From Macrotis lagotis (taxonomy: Eukaryota; Chordata; Mammalia; Peramelemorphia; Peramelidae), in the NCBI RefSeq assembly GCF_037893015.1, contig NC_133661.1, positions 247,748,962-247,812,961 of the forward strand: a stretch of 64,000 nucleotides of DNA. Direction: 5' to 3'. Position 1 is the stretch's first letter. Each line of letters begins with the position of its first letter. Shown one piece after another: positions 22,601-33,369 of the stretch. The position numbers and the translations under genes were made by a program. The notes beneath the pieces were generated by a model that was not told the DNA's origin, ran no database searches, and worked only from the letters and a program-made list of their open reading frames with translations.

Positions 22601-23085
22601 CTATATGGTTCCAGGTATGATAGGAGCTATCATGGCCTCAGATTTTATTTGGTTTTTTTTTGTATCTGGGTCCATCCCAAGGTTGGCAGAATGACAATAA
22701 AGCCTACAAGATCCTCTGGCTCATTAGTGATCATAAAACCTTTGGAAACAGGATCAGGTATGTGCAAACATGAAGGACTAAATTGGTCCTACTATAAGTG
22801 GCAAAATCTGCTTTTGGATAAGACTCACCTTTCCTAGTGCAGACCCAAGCCTCTTGCCCTTTGTACCTAGAATAAAATGGACAGATCTCATTGGCAAGAG
22901 AGATCACGTTGATAGTCTCTTTTACCGTGCTGGCATTTTTTTTTGCATTCATCAAGATTTCATTGTTCATAACCATTCTCATTGCATTACATATGTAGCT
23001 GTTGGGTTGCTTGTGCTAGTGCTAGTATAAACTGAACCTCTGTTCATGTTACCCTTTTCCCTGCGTAGGTTGTTGAAATTCTTCT
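22601..23085. other. Unclassified non-coding stretch
   Basis: No exon or repeat recognised. Confidence 0.4.
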
Positions 23086-23676
23086 CATATTTCAAGATCC
23101 AGTTCAAAAGTTATAGTAGAAATGTCTTCCTCTGAAATCTCTTCGAATTTGTAATTGCTCTATTTTGCCTTTTCTTTATTTGTATAAATTTCATCTCTCC
23201 AGTTTGATTGTAAATTCCTTAAATGGATAGATTATATCTTTGAATGAATAGATTATATCTCAGTAACTAGCCAGAGTCTCAACTAGGGCAGGGCAACTGA
23301 GGATTTGACCCAGGGCATCAATAACTCTTATGCTCTTTCAGCAGCTTAGAAACAATACCATCATGACCCCAATTAGTAATTATGACCCTACTCACCTCAG
23401 CAGCTAAACCCCTGGTGAGTTCCTCCCAGACTTCTTTGCCCATAAAACAGGACATCTATTTTTGTCTTCCCTCAAGGGGACAATGACTGGGGTCTTTCCT
23501 CCATAAAACCTTAATCAACTTAATTTGTCTTAAAATTTTATTTTAGGATACATTTTGTACTGTTTGACTAGAAGATGTTTTAATGGCATTTGTCTTAGAT
23601 GCTGAAATTGTTAGTTATAGCTTGACATCTGCCATTTGCAAATTATAGGCACTCAATACAGGTTTGCTAAATGAAT
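23086..23676 (+). mobile_element. L2 3' end, broken
   Basis: 23086-23280 has the L2 sense tail (agatccagttcaaaag, gtcttcctctgaaatctcttc, ttgattgtaaattccttaaatgg) with a local duplication of 'atagattatatct'. 23640-23676 carries the terminal 'aggcactcaatacaggtttgctaaatgaa'. About 360 bp of other DNA lies between. Confidence 0.65.
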
Positions 23677-24496
23677 TACTCGTGTTACCATGATCAACTC
23701 AATTTCATTTCTCTTTCCCCACTCTCCCTATCTAATAAATGGGTGGTCTGCAAAATTAGGACCATGTCCTGATCATGATGGGTTTATAATCATCCAGTGG
23801 GAGGATAAGGAGATAGATCACATCCCACCCTTTCTTCAAAATTCAGTCATGGGACAACATAACTATACTATTGTTTTCTATTTTATAACTCAAAATGCCT
23901 CCACTCCATTTCTACTTTTGGCCTTCCATGGCTATGTGTGCTGTTATAACCAAACCTTCACACAGACATTCACTGCTAGCATTTGCACAGGCAAACAATC
24001 TCCTAACCTCTCTCTGCCTCCAGCATCATCACATCTTGTCCCCTAAACCCCCTTGTGGCTATCAGAGGCACCTCTCCAGCAGGTAGGTTCTGTGCTCCAG
24101 AGCAGTGGTCTGTGGAAAAAACCACTCCTCCCATCTTTTTTTCATTTTTAGTGGGAGTCAGTAGTACAGGATGAGGAGACATGGATAGGTTTCAGTTTGC
24201 ATTATAGATCTCATTATATCATCCAAACTAATTCCTTTTCCAAAATTTCCTATTTACAGGAAGGGCACCACCAACCTTCCAGTTTCAGGTTATCAGGTCT
24301 CATTATTTGTGTCTTCTCACTCAACTTCAAAGTTACCATTGATTTCTAAAAAGACTAATTTGATGGTCTTTTCTCAATTCTCATCCTTCTCAACTTTTCT
24401 GTAGCATCAGATACTGTTGGCCATGTTTCCTCCCCATTCTTTGTAGCTTGAAGTATTTTTTTTAATAAGATTTGCCTGATGGTTTATGAATGAATT
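23677..24496. other. Unclassified non-coding stretch
   Basis: The plus-strand open frame at 23690-24046 (118 codons) has no recognised domain. The right edge (24470-24496) is the second copy of the unexplained 27-bp repeat. Confidence 0.4.
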
Positions 24497-25171
24497 TTCA
24501 TTAGCACCTATAAAAGTCACCTAGAAAAACAATGACATCTACATATTTTAAAAATTTGGACCCAGAATCTTTTAACCTGTTCAAAAAAAAATCTTCAAAT
24601 GAATTTCAGTGTGTTTTGAGACCATTTATTAAAGATATTGAAATGGAACACTTTCTGATTATTAGAGAAGAGAATCTATAGCATCAGAGAAAATGAAAAT
24701 TTACTAGTTTAATTTCAACAAAAATCCTTGCATGATAGTGAGGGAAACTGAAAATAAATATTGTGATTTAGTAATAACTGCTAACAATGTACTTCTTCCA
24801 TTAAGAATTACTATGTATCTTTGTGAAGAATCTTTTCTAACTACTGCATCCTTAAAATATTAAATTAAAATATTGAATTGAAATAATTGAAATAAACTGA
24901 GCTTAGAATAATACCTTCAAATTATTATATAATAGAATGTTCCATGGGACCACATTGCTATTGCTAAAATTTCACTTAAAATTTTTTTAGTGAGAACAAA
25001 GGGTTTTTTTTACCATAAGTGATATTTTCAAACAATACTTTACCTTTAACCCTTAAATTTTTCTATATAGTTATAATTATTGGTACATGCATAATAAATA
25101 AGAAAATATATTGGAACTCTGTTCAAAATCATTGACAGAAGGGTATAATCCCAAAAGTTTGGAGACCATTG
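24497..25171 (+). mobile_element. hAT DNA transposon remnant (Charlie-like), transposase C-terminus
   Basis: 24625-24685 translates to RPFIKDIEMEHFLIIREENL, resembling the C-terminal 'NPF...' part of hAT transposases (from memory). 24790-24850 holds a decayed version of the hAT dimerisation segment (…LCEESF… pattern, with a stop and frame disturbances). The right end CCAAAAGTTTGGAGACCATTG at 25151-25171 looks like a hAT terminal repeat, followed by AACTAGAT as a possible 8-bp target copy. The left terminus was not found, so the element is 5'-incomplete. Confidence 0.65.
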
Positions 25172-25393
25172 AACTAGATGATTTCAAATACCCCTCTAAA
25201 ATCTAGAGTCATAGGTTCACAGAATTTCAGGGGTGGAAGAAACTTTGAAAGGAACTCAGTAGCTATCTAATCCAACCCATTCCTGAAAGAAGCTTCACTA
25301 TAACAAAATTAACAATCATTTTCTTGATGAATTCCAAGAACACCTCTTAAGACATTTTTTTTTTTGCTTTGTCATAGCTCTAATCATTAAGAA

Positions 25394-25616
25394 GGGGAAG
25401 CTAATGGGGTTCAGGGGATGGAACAATGGACCTGGAATCAGACTTATTTTTCTGAGTTCAAATCCACCTTCAGACACTTACTATGTGACCCTGCTTGCCT
25501 CAATTTCCTCATCTGTAAAATGAGCTGGAGAAGGATACTGCAACCACTCCAATCTCTGCTAAGAAAATCCCAAATGAGGTCACAAAGGTCAAACACAATT
25601 GAACACAACTGACCAA
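25394..25616 (+). mobile_element. Mar1-type CORE-SINE
   Basis: Inserted in the L3/CR1 element with a perfect 13-bp target-site duplication TAATCATTAAGAA (25381-25393, 25617-25629). It shows 'ctcatctgtaaaatgagctggagaagg' and 'aggtcacaaaggtcaaacac'. Some internal deletions. Confidence 0.92.
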
Positions 25617-25904
25617 TAATCATTAAGAAAACGTTCTTAATATCAAGACTAAATTTATCGCTTTCAACTTCTACTTACTGACCTTGGATTTGTCCTCTAG
25701 GGTCAAACAGAATAGACCCAATTCCTCTTTCACATGATGGTCCTTGGCATTCTACTCTTCCAACCTTTCTTCCCCCTGCCCAGTTTTCTCTTTCTTATTC
25801 TATATCCTTCAACTGAGCTTTAGGTAATTAAAAATTCAAGGTCATTTACCATCCTGGTTGTCTTTCCCTGGAAGCTCTCAGTGTCCTCAAAACTAAATAC
25901 CATA

Positions 25905-26050
25905 GGGGCAACTAGGTGGTGCAGTGGATAGATCGATGGCCCTAGAGTCAAGGGGACCTGAGTTCAAATCCAGCCTCAAACACTTAATAATTGCCTAGCT
26001 GTGTGACCTTGGGCAAGTCACTTAACCCCATTGCCATAAATAAATAAATA
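25905..26050 (+). mobile_element. tRNA-derived SINE, variant with TAAATAAATA tail
   Basis: Same head and body as the short SINE, but the 3' end reads CCCCATTGCCATAAATAAAT instead of TTTGCCTTGCAAAAACC. This marks a second 3' subfamily. Flanks show an imperfect duplication (aaactaaatac / aaacctgaatac). Inserted in the L3/CR1 element. Confidence 0.9.
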
Positions 26051-26583
26051 GAAACCTGAATACAATATTTCAATGTGATCTGACCAGTTTAGAGTAATGA
26101 TCATCTTATCTATATAAGCCCTTCCTCTCAATGTAGCCCAAGGTCATATTAGCTCACACTGCTAGTTCATATTGAGTTTTTGGACCCACCAAAACCATAG
26201 AACTTTTTCAGTCAAACTATTTTCTAAACATAGTTCCCCATTCTGATGAAATGGATGTTTTAGAACCTGAACACTTTAAATGTATTCATACTGAATTTCA
26301 TCTTATTACATTCAGTCCAGTGCTCTACTTTACTAAGGCTTTTTAAGAATTTTGTCCATAAAGGATGTTAACCATTCTTCCCAACTTTGCATCAGTTGCA
26401 AATAGGATGAGCAAGCATTTATATCTTTATTTAAGTTATTGATAATAATGTTAAATATGACAGGGTCAGGCACAGATCCCTGGGAAACTATAATGGAGAT
26501 CTTCTGGCAATTTGATATTGAACTTTTGAAGACTCTCTTGAGACTTGACATTCTACTAGTTCCAATTTATGATTTTATTATCA

Positions 26584-26717
26584 AGGGGCATTGTGGTGAT
26601 ATAGTTGATAGAGCACAAGGCCTGGAGATGGGAGAATTTGAGTTCAAATCTGACCTCAGACACTCAGACCTTGGGCAAGTCACTTAACCTGAATTGCCTC
26701 CAAAAAGAAAAAAAAAG
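26584..26717 (+). mobile_element. tRNA-derived SINE, diverged
   Basis: Head 'gggcattgtggtgatatagttgatagagc', B-box GAGTTCAAATC and 'ccttgggcaagtcacttaacctgaattgcc' before an A-tail. The 'ttaataattacctagctgtgtg' block is deleted. Lies within the L3/CR1 element. Confidence 0.85.
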
Positions 26718-27204
26718 ATTGTATTACTATCTAGATTACATCTACTGCCACAAGCATTGTGTGAAATATTTTAATAAAATCATTTACTAAAACATAGGTA
26801 AACTGTGTCTACATCTTTCCCCTGGTCCACCAGATTAATAAGCATGTCATAAAAAATAAATTTCATCTGGCATGACCCCACTCTTGAAGACACACTTACT
26901 CTTAGTAGCCACTATTTCCCCCCACCTCAAATTCACTTCTCATCTTTTTATTGATTCTTCCTAGAATTCTCCCAAGCACAGAAGTCAAGTTCACTAACCG
27001 ATGGTTTGTAGATTTTGTACTTGTTCCTTTTTATGAAAATTTGCCCTGCCTAAGTCCTATAATGTCTCTTTACTCCTTTATTTTCCATGATTTACAAAGA
27101 TCACATTAGCAATCACCTTAGCAATCACATTAGGTATATTTGGTATTCAAGGATATGTATTATTAAAAAAAATCTAAGTTGCTATCAAATTATTTACCAT
27201 CGTA

Positions 27205-27480
27205 GCAAAGGGGCAGGGAAGAGAGATAGAAAAAATTGGAACTCAAGATTTAAAAAAAATCAATGTTAAAAGGGGTGGCTAGGTGATGTAGTGGATAAAG
27301 CACTGGCCTTGGAGTCAGGAGTACCTGGGTTCAAATGCAGTCTCAGACACTTAATAATTACCTAGCCATGTGGCCTTGGGCAAACCACTTAACCCCATTT
27401 GTCTTGCAAAAAAACTTAAAAAAAATAATCAACGTTAAAAATTGTTTTCACATGTAATTGGGAAATAAATATTCAAAAAA
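27205..27480 (+). mobile_element. L1 3' end fragment split by a SINE
   Basis: 'aaaattggaactcaagatttaaaa' and, after the SINE, 'ttaaaaattgttttcacatgtaattgggaaataaa' form the 3' UTR end of another marsupial L1 family. Confidence 0.75.
27272..27426 (+). mobile_element. Marsupial tRNA-derived SINE (WSINE1/short type)
   Basis: Target-site duplication AATCAATGTTAAAA (27258-27271) against AATCAACGTTAAAA (27427-27440), one mismatch. Full head to A-tail. Inserted into the L1 3' end. Confidence 0.93.
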
Positions 27481-27744
27481 ATCTAAGTTAGTTGATGAAT
27501 TCCTCTTTCCTCCACTTTCTACAACACCCATTTTTCTCCTCTTTGAAACTGTTTCTTTTTGTGTCTTAAGAATTTCATTCTTATTTCTTACCTCCACCAA
27601 CCCGATCATAACCACTGTGCTAGTCCAACTTCTCCACCTAGATATCAAAACAGAAACTGTCTTCTACCCCTTCTGTTCTGTACTTCTATGTTCATCATAT
27701 TTAAAAATGGTACTCACAAGTTCCTGTTGAACTGATTTGACATA

Positions 27745-29255
27745 ATAAAATAGTCAATAAACATTTGACAAGCAACTACTAGAGCTAGACATTGTGCAAA
27801 ATACTGGGATACAAAGAAAGATAAACAACAATCCTGCCTTCAAGGAATTCACAATCTTTTTTTTTTCCAATTACATATAATTAAATATATATTAAAGTTA
27901 TTATGAAGATTTATTTTTCTTTTTTCTCTTCCTCTTACCCTGGAGTGGCTACTACTAGACACTAATGTGTAAATATATGTAAAATCATCCTATATACACT
28001 TTCATTTATCAGTTCTTTCTCTGGATGCAGATAGTGTCTTCTTTCATATGGCCTTTGTACTTAATTTGGATATTTATAATAGTCAAAATGACTTATTCAT
28101 TCAAAATTGTTCTTTAAAAAGCTTGCAATCGAATGGGACAGTCAATAAGCAAAAAAATGTACACACAAATTATATATAGGATATATTAGAAATTATTGAA
28201 AAAAAGAAAGAAGCTAGAATTAAGGGTATGAGTAAGCCTTTAGGCTTCAGGAAATGATTGGATTTCAAGTGAAAACTGAAGGAAATCAGGAGAGCCAAGA
28301 GGTAGAGATGAGGACAGAGAGCATTCTCGGCATAGGATATGGGCAGAGTCCAGAGATAGAGTTGTTCAAGAAATAGCAAAAAGGCAGGTGTCACTGCACA
28401 GATGAGAAAGGAGGGAGGGGCAGAAAGTGTAAGTAGAAGAAAGTTGGGGTGGAGAGGTTTTAGAAGTCAAACAATATTATATTTGATCCTGGAGAGGCAA
28501 GGGAGATATTAGAGTTGAATAAGAGGTGCCTAGTCAGACCTGCACTTTGGAAGTTCATTTTGACAGCTGAACAGACAGTTAAACTAGACTGGAAGCAGGA
28601 ATGTAATGTGAGAAGAGAATGTGGGAGAGGGAAGGTATTTGAGAGATTTTATGAAGGTAGATTTGATGAGCCTTGGCAATAGATTGGATATGGGAGTGAT
28701 AGTGAGTTAAAGATACCTAGTTTTCTAGCCTGGGTAATTGAGAGGATGGTAATAACCTCACAAGTAATAAAGAAATTATAAAAGAAGAGAGGTTTAGGTG
28801 GGGGGGGGAGGAAGGGATAGTGAATTCAGTTTTGGACTCATCAAGTTTAAAATATTTATAGGACACCCAATTGGAGATGTCCAATATGCAACTAGAGATT
28901 CAAGTCTGAAAGTCAGCAAGAGAGGTTGGGGTTGAAGAAGATTTGAGATTTGAGAACCATGAGCATAGAGATGATAATTAAATCTGTGGGAGCTAATGAG
29001 ATCACCTAGTGAAACAGCAGAGAGGGAGGGAGAAGTAAAAAGGACCCAGGAAGAGTCCTCTGTCCACCCACCTGGATGAAGATGCTAAAAAGGAGTGACC
29101 AGATAGGTAGAAGACCCAGAAGAGAGTGATGTCATAAAAACACTAGAAAGAAGAGAATATTAAGAAGAGAGTGATTGACAATGCCAAAGGTTACAGAGAA
29201 GTCAAAAAAGATAGGAAGATATTTCTTCCAGAAAGTTCTGTTCCTATTCTAGTCA
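27745..29255 (-). mobile_element. L2 LINE, antisense, 3' UTR to reverse transcriptase region
   Basis: The antisense L2 tail (caataaacatttgacaagcaactact, ctgggatacaaagaaag) starts at 27745. It resumes after an inserted L1 piece and continues through 'tatatttgatcctggagaggcaagg' (28480), 'ttggcaatagattggatatggg' (28670), 'ttcagttttggactcatcaag' (28825), 'acacccaattggagatgtccaa' (28865) and 'acaatgccaaaggttacagagaagtc' (29180). This is ORF2 in reverse. Ancient and decayed. Confidence 0.8.
27862..28118 (-). mobile_element. L1 3' end inserted in L2
   Basis: Begins with a T-run and 'ccaattacatataatt', then 'ctggatgcagatagtgtcttctttcatatggcc' and 'atttggatatttataatagtcaaaatgact'. These are antisense 3' UTR blocks of an older marsupial L1. 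L2 sequence continues on both sides. Confidence 0.75.
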
Positions 29256-30154
29256 CTTCCAGAAAGGGTTGACTCCTGCTAATTAGGGTAAAAGAGAGCC
29301 TCCTGTTTTTTGAATGGGATGAGAAAGCATTACTCCTATGTCTAGATTTGGAGAGGGAGGAGAAGTCTTCCTAAGCCTCAAAAGCAAAATCTCAGAATTT
29401 GAATTTGAATTTTGAATTTGAAATGAATATTGAAGTTTCCCTAGACAACATATTCCTCCCTGTCCATCATCTTCCCTAAATTCAACTACATGAAAGGTCC
29501 TGAGGCCCTCTCCACAGAAAGAGGAGCTTGTCTAGACTTTTACTGATCTCAGGCTGCTTCTTTAATGCAAGAGTCTGAATTTGCTCCTAGACTCTTTTTT
29601 TCTCCTTTTACCATCTGTCTGTTCAATCTGAAATCTGTTCAGGTTGACCTCTAGCTGACCAGAGCCTTCCCTCTCCCTCTGCCCTGCTATGGGCTTCTCC
29701 AGACAACCCTGGTCTGGCTCGAGAGGTTTTAGCTGAATATGCAAATACCTCCCCAACCAGCTGGTGTCTGCCTCCTAGAAACACATGTTCCAAAACCCCT
29801 TGGACTGGCAGGGGAGGGAAGGGACCTGTGCTGGGGTCTGGTTCCACAGTCCAGGGAGAGACAGTAACTTAGCAAGGGGGGGCCACAGCAAGCAGATGGA
29901 GATCAGTTAAATATGGGGAGAGGGAAGTGAGAATGGGAGTAGGTATGGATGGATGGGCACTAAGATCTACTCAGGTACACACCCAGACACATCCCTATGG
30001 GTCTGCAGTTGCTGTGATGTGTTAATACACACTAATCTGGCTTTGTAAAGAGTTTTCCAAAATCATGGAAATTCTATTTGGTCTGAGAAACTGTCCTCTC
30101 CTACTTTTCCTAATAGAGACCAAGAATTTGAGGCTTATCTTAAAATTGTGAAAT
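29256..30154. other. Unclassified stretch with a candidate regulatory element
   Basis: 29395-29425 is a short (GAATTT)n-like repeat. At 29520-29790 the DNA is unique and GC-richer and holds ATGCAAAT (about 29737-29744), the POU octamer, plus E-box-like CAGCTG at 29759. The regulatory reading is inference. Minus-strand open frames here have no recognised domain. Confidence 0.4.
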
Positions 30155-30262
30155 GTTGGAAAAATTACTTCTATCTCTGTCTCAGTTTCCCCATCTCTAA
30201 AATGTGGGAATCAGGTTGCAGGTTATCTAAAATCCCTTCCAGCTCTAAAATTCTAGGATTCC
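30155..30262 (+). mobile_element. MIR fragment
   Basis: 'tctcagtttccccatctctaaaatgtggg' and 'aaatcccttccagctctaaaattctaggatt' are the MIR core and 3' end. Confidence 0.75.
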
Positions 30263-30384
30263 ATACTCTCTCTTCTTTGTTCTAGTCATCCTGCCCTCTC
30301 ACTTTTGAAGCTTCTTCCAAATCACAATGTTTAGGACACGTAGTCTATATTGTGAGTAAATGAGAGACAAAGCATTTGAGAAAG

Positions 30385-30515
30385 GGGAGACAATTGAGGT
30401 TAAGTGACTTGCCCAGAATGATACAGCTAATAAGCAGCTAAGGTCAAATTTGAACTCAGGTCCTCCTGACTGGAGAACCAGTGTTCTACCCACTTTACCA
30501 ACAAGCTGCCCCCTC
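30385..30515 (-). mobile_element. tRNA-head SINE fragment
   Basis: 'gaggttaagtgacttgcccagaatgatacagc', 'tttgaactcaggtcctcctgac' and 'ccagtgttctacccactttaccaacaagctgcccc' are an antisense SINE head and body. Confidence 0.8.
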
Positions 30516-30904
30516 CTTTTCATTTTTGGGAGGTTCACCCATGCATTGAATTATAGAACAATTTCCCCCTAGAAATGTAAGAGTTACTAGAGTTGATTAA
30601 GCTGATTCCTTGGAAACCCTATTCTAAAAAATAAAGGAAAGTAAAATAAATGGTTTTTTAAAAAACATTTAAGATCTAGTGACTGATTTCATTAGACCTG
30701 TTGCTTCATTTAATTTAGGCCCACCTATCAAGATCCTAGGAAAATGAACCACTGAGAGGACCAAGAAGAAACTCTGTCAATGACCAAGAGAAGCCAAGCT
30801 AATTTACTGGCATGTAGTTATATCATTCATCCCTATATTCCCTCTCTGTTTCATCCTTCCCTTTGGAAAGAGAATTTCACAAATAGTCTCAGATTTGTGG
30901 AGAG

Positions 30905-31048
30905 ATGTTGTTATTCAATTGCTTCAGTCATGTCTGACTTGGCATAACCCCAACTGGAGTTTTTTTGTATAAGACACTGGAGTCAGAATTTGAAGTCAGA
31001 TTTGAAATCACAAAGATGACTATCCATTGTGCTTCCTAGCTGCCCCTG
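30905..31048 (-). mobile_element. Mar1-type CORE-SINE, internally deleted
   Basis: Tail block 'tgcttcagtcatgtctgactt', then a jump past the core to 'cagatttgaaatcacaaagatgac' and 'ccattgtgcttcctagctgcccc'. Confidence 0.8.
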
Positions 31049-31194
31049 TCCAGGGATAATTTGTTATTATTACAAGAGGTGTAAAAAGAACAATTGCAAT
31101 AGTAAATACTTTTTTATAAAGGCAAAAAGACATTACTAACAATAGCAGCAACAATAATAAGTGTTTATATTTCTATAATGCCTCCAAGCTTACA

Positions 31195-31316
31195 AAAGAG
31201 ACAGCTAGATGACACAGTGGAGGAGTTGGGTAGCCTTGAATTTAAATCCAGTCTCAGATACTTACTAGCTGTATGACCCTAAGCAAGTCATTTAGCCCTG
31301 ATTGCTTCCCCCCCAA
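31195..31316 (+). mobile_element. tRNA-derived SINE
   Basis: 'gagacagctagatgacacagtgg', 'atttaaatccagtctcagatacttactagctgtatgaccc' and 'cctgattgcttcc' before an A-tail. Diverged and truncated at the 3' side. Confidence 0.8.
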
Positions 31317-31448
31317 AAAAATCAAAACCAAAAACATAGAAAGTACTTTTTGTGTAAATAAAGTAAATATCATGCCCTCCTTAACCATTCTCTATATGAG
31401 GAAACTAAGCTTCATTGAGGCTAGAAGACTTACAAAGATCATGAAGCT

Positions 31449-31605
31449 GGGGCAGCTAGGTGGCACAGTGGATAGAGCACTGGCCCTGAAGTCAGGAGAA
31501 CCTGAGTTCAAATCCAGCCTCAGACACTTAGTAATTACCTAGCTGTGTGGCCTTGGGCAAGTCACTTAACTCCATTTGCCTTGCAGAAACCTAATTAAAA
31601 AAAAA
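31449..31605 (+). mobile_element. Marsupial tRNA-derived SINE (WSINE1/short type)
   Basis: Complete copy with target-site duplication AGATCATGAAGCT (31436-31448) and AGATCATGAAGTT (31606-31618). The tRNA A-box-like 'ggtggcacagtggatagagc' and B-box GAGTTCAAATCC are intact. Confidence 0.95.
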
Positions 31606-31671
31606 AGATCATGAAGTTAGTGTTATAGTCTGGAACTGAACTCAGCTCCTCCAAATACCAGGTCCCTTTGC

Positions 31672-32480
31672 TCATGAGTCCAAATTCCTATATAAATGAC
31701 TCCTAAATTTATGTATCTAGCCCTAATCCTCTCTTTGAGATTGAGTTACCCATTGTCTGCTCTCTATCTAGATGTTCAATATGTATCATAAATTCAACAC
31801 ATTTTATTTTCCCTCCCAAAACCAATTCCTGCTCCTCCTCAGTCCTATTGTGGTTGGGCCAAAATCTTTTCAGTCATGGAAATGTTTACCCTCAGAGTCA
31901 TTTTCTTCCTTGGCCAGACCCATGGTTCCAGATAATTGCCAACTGTTATTCTAATTCAACGGTTTCACTCAATCCACTCCCTTTTCTTCCCAGCTAGTTA
32001 GTAGATTCCCAATTGGTCTTCTTTCTCCCAGTTTCTTCCTCAGCGATCCTTAACATAACTGATAATTGAAGTTGCTAAAACCCAGATCTGACCATGTTAC
32101 TCCCCCTACTGCCTCTAGAATAAATTTCAAAATTCCCAGTCTGGTATTTAAAGGCCTTCACAATCAAGATCCCATCTGCCTTTTATTATTCCCTTTCCTC
32201 CACTCTCTGGCCTTCTTAACCACCAATCCTGTGCTCTAACCTAAGGACTCCTGGGGTCTTATCATCTGCCCCATTCAATACCCTTCAGACTTTGGAACCT
32301 TTTTATTTGACTTTGAACTTTCTTTTATGTATTGTATCTCCTAATTAGAATATGAGATCCTTGAAAACAGGGACTATCTCACCTTTTCTCTTTGCATTCC
32401 TAGTCCTTACCATAATACTTAAAACACAGAGGGTTTTAACACATACTTTTTTCATTTTTTCATTCATTCTTTCCATTTTT
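31672..32480 (+). mobile_element. L2 LINE, sense, ORF2 end and 3' UTR
   Basis: In order: 'tgctcatgagtccaaattc', 'tcagtcatggaaatgtttacc', 'cccagatctgaccatgttactccccctactg', 'tatttaaaggccttcacaatc', 'gatccttgaaaacagggactatctcacc' and 'tttgcattcctagtccttacc'. Frames are broken; ancient. Confidence 0.8.
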
Positions 32481-32499
32481 GCTATGACTTGTCAGATGT

Positions 32500-32774
32500 T
32501 TGGAAGATGTATTAATGCTGAAGCTAGGGGAAGGGTAGATTTAGTCTAATTCAACAAATTAAATTCACTCCATAGTGTTCCAGGCATTCTCTTGGTCATT
32601 GGAGATACAAAGACAAAAATGAAAGAATCCCTACCCTCAAGCATCGAAGGAAACAATCTGTGTATGGATGAATAAATACAAAATAATTGGGAAGAATCTG
32701 GGATATAGTGCTAGTAAATGTTACCATTTGATTCTTGGGGGGAGATTCATATATATGTATCTGATATATAGCAT

Positions 32775-32815
<41 letters not shown>

Positions 32816-33345
32816 ACTCTCTTATGTTTAATCTGCAATATTAACACATTTTTCTCCATCAATCACTGAAATCTAAACAAACAACAAAAATAGTAAGTCA
32901 AGCTCTGATTGGTGTGTATCTGTTTCCAGGGTGTGAAATTGCCTTCATGAGCCAGCTTCATCAACTGAGGGATTTGGGGAAAAGTCTGTTGGGGAGGGTG
33001 GCACTTGAGCTGATCTTGAAGGGAGGTAGGACTTCCAAGAGGCAGAGATATGAGACTTCTGGTCATGAAGAAAAAGTACTAAGATGGTAAATGTAAGGTT
33101 GCATGTGGTGGCCAGGGGTAGGGATTGGGAATGGCCAGTTTGACTGGAGCATAGGAGGAGGAGGAAGGGTTGAAACTTGACTCTAAAAAGGCATTAAAAT
33201 GCCAAACTAAAGAGGTTACATTTCATACTAGGTAGGGAGCCACTGAAGTTTTTAAGTAGGGGCAATTAGACCTCTGTTTTATGGTTATCACTTAGGCAGT
33301 GATGTGTAGAAGGGGAAAGACTAGAAGGGGACCATTTGGAATCTG
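32500..33345 (-). mobile_element. L2 LINE, antisense, 3' end and ORF2 part
   Basis: Antisense tail 'ttccaggcattctcttggtcattggagatacaaag' at 32580, and further 'tgagctgatcttgaagggaggtagg', 'aagaggcagagatatgagac', 'aaatgccaaactaaagaggttacat' and 'aggtagggagccactgaagtt'. With the L2 at 31672 it forms a tail-to-tail inverted pair. Confidence 0.75.
32776..32814. repeat. (CA)n microsatellite
   Basis: About 19 uninterrupted CA units inside the antisense L2, after TA-rich sequence. Confidence 0.97.
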
Positions 33346-33369
33346 GTTAAGAGGTGAAAAAAGACTCAT

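Larger units (their letters stand above)
25190..27150 (-). mobile_element. L3/CR1-type LINE, antisense, with three SINE insertions
   Basis: On the plus strand the antisense CR1 landmarks come in order: 'acagaatttcaggggtgg-aag' and 'ctaatccaaccc' (3' end, 25205-25290), 'gggtcaaacagaatagaccc' (25705), 'tgtgatctgaccag' and 'catattgagtttttggacccacc' (26080-26190), 'ctgaatttcatcttattacattc' (26290), 'cagggtcaggcacagatccctggg' (26460) and 'ggtaaactgtgtctacatc' (26800). This covers 3' UTR to mid reverse transcriptase. It is heavily decayed, so this is an ancient element. Confidence 0.85.
31130..31670 (-). mobile_element. MIR SINE, antisense, split by two SINEs
   Basis: 'aagtgtttatatttctataatgcc' (31160), 'tatatgaggaaactaagcttcattgagg' (31393) and 'ttatagtctggaactgaactcag' (31624) are consecutive MIR segments separated by the SINEs at 31195 and 31449. 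Confidence 0.7.

Noticed and set aside
23690-24046. 118-codon plus-strand frame
   Set aside because: No domain or splice context; length is within chance in 64 kb of six-frame reading.
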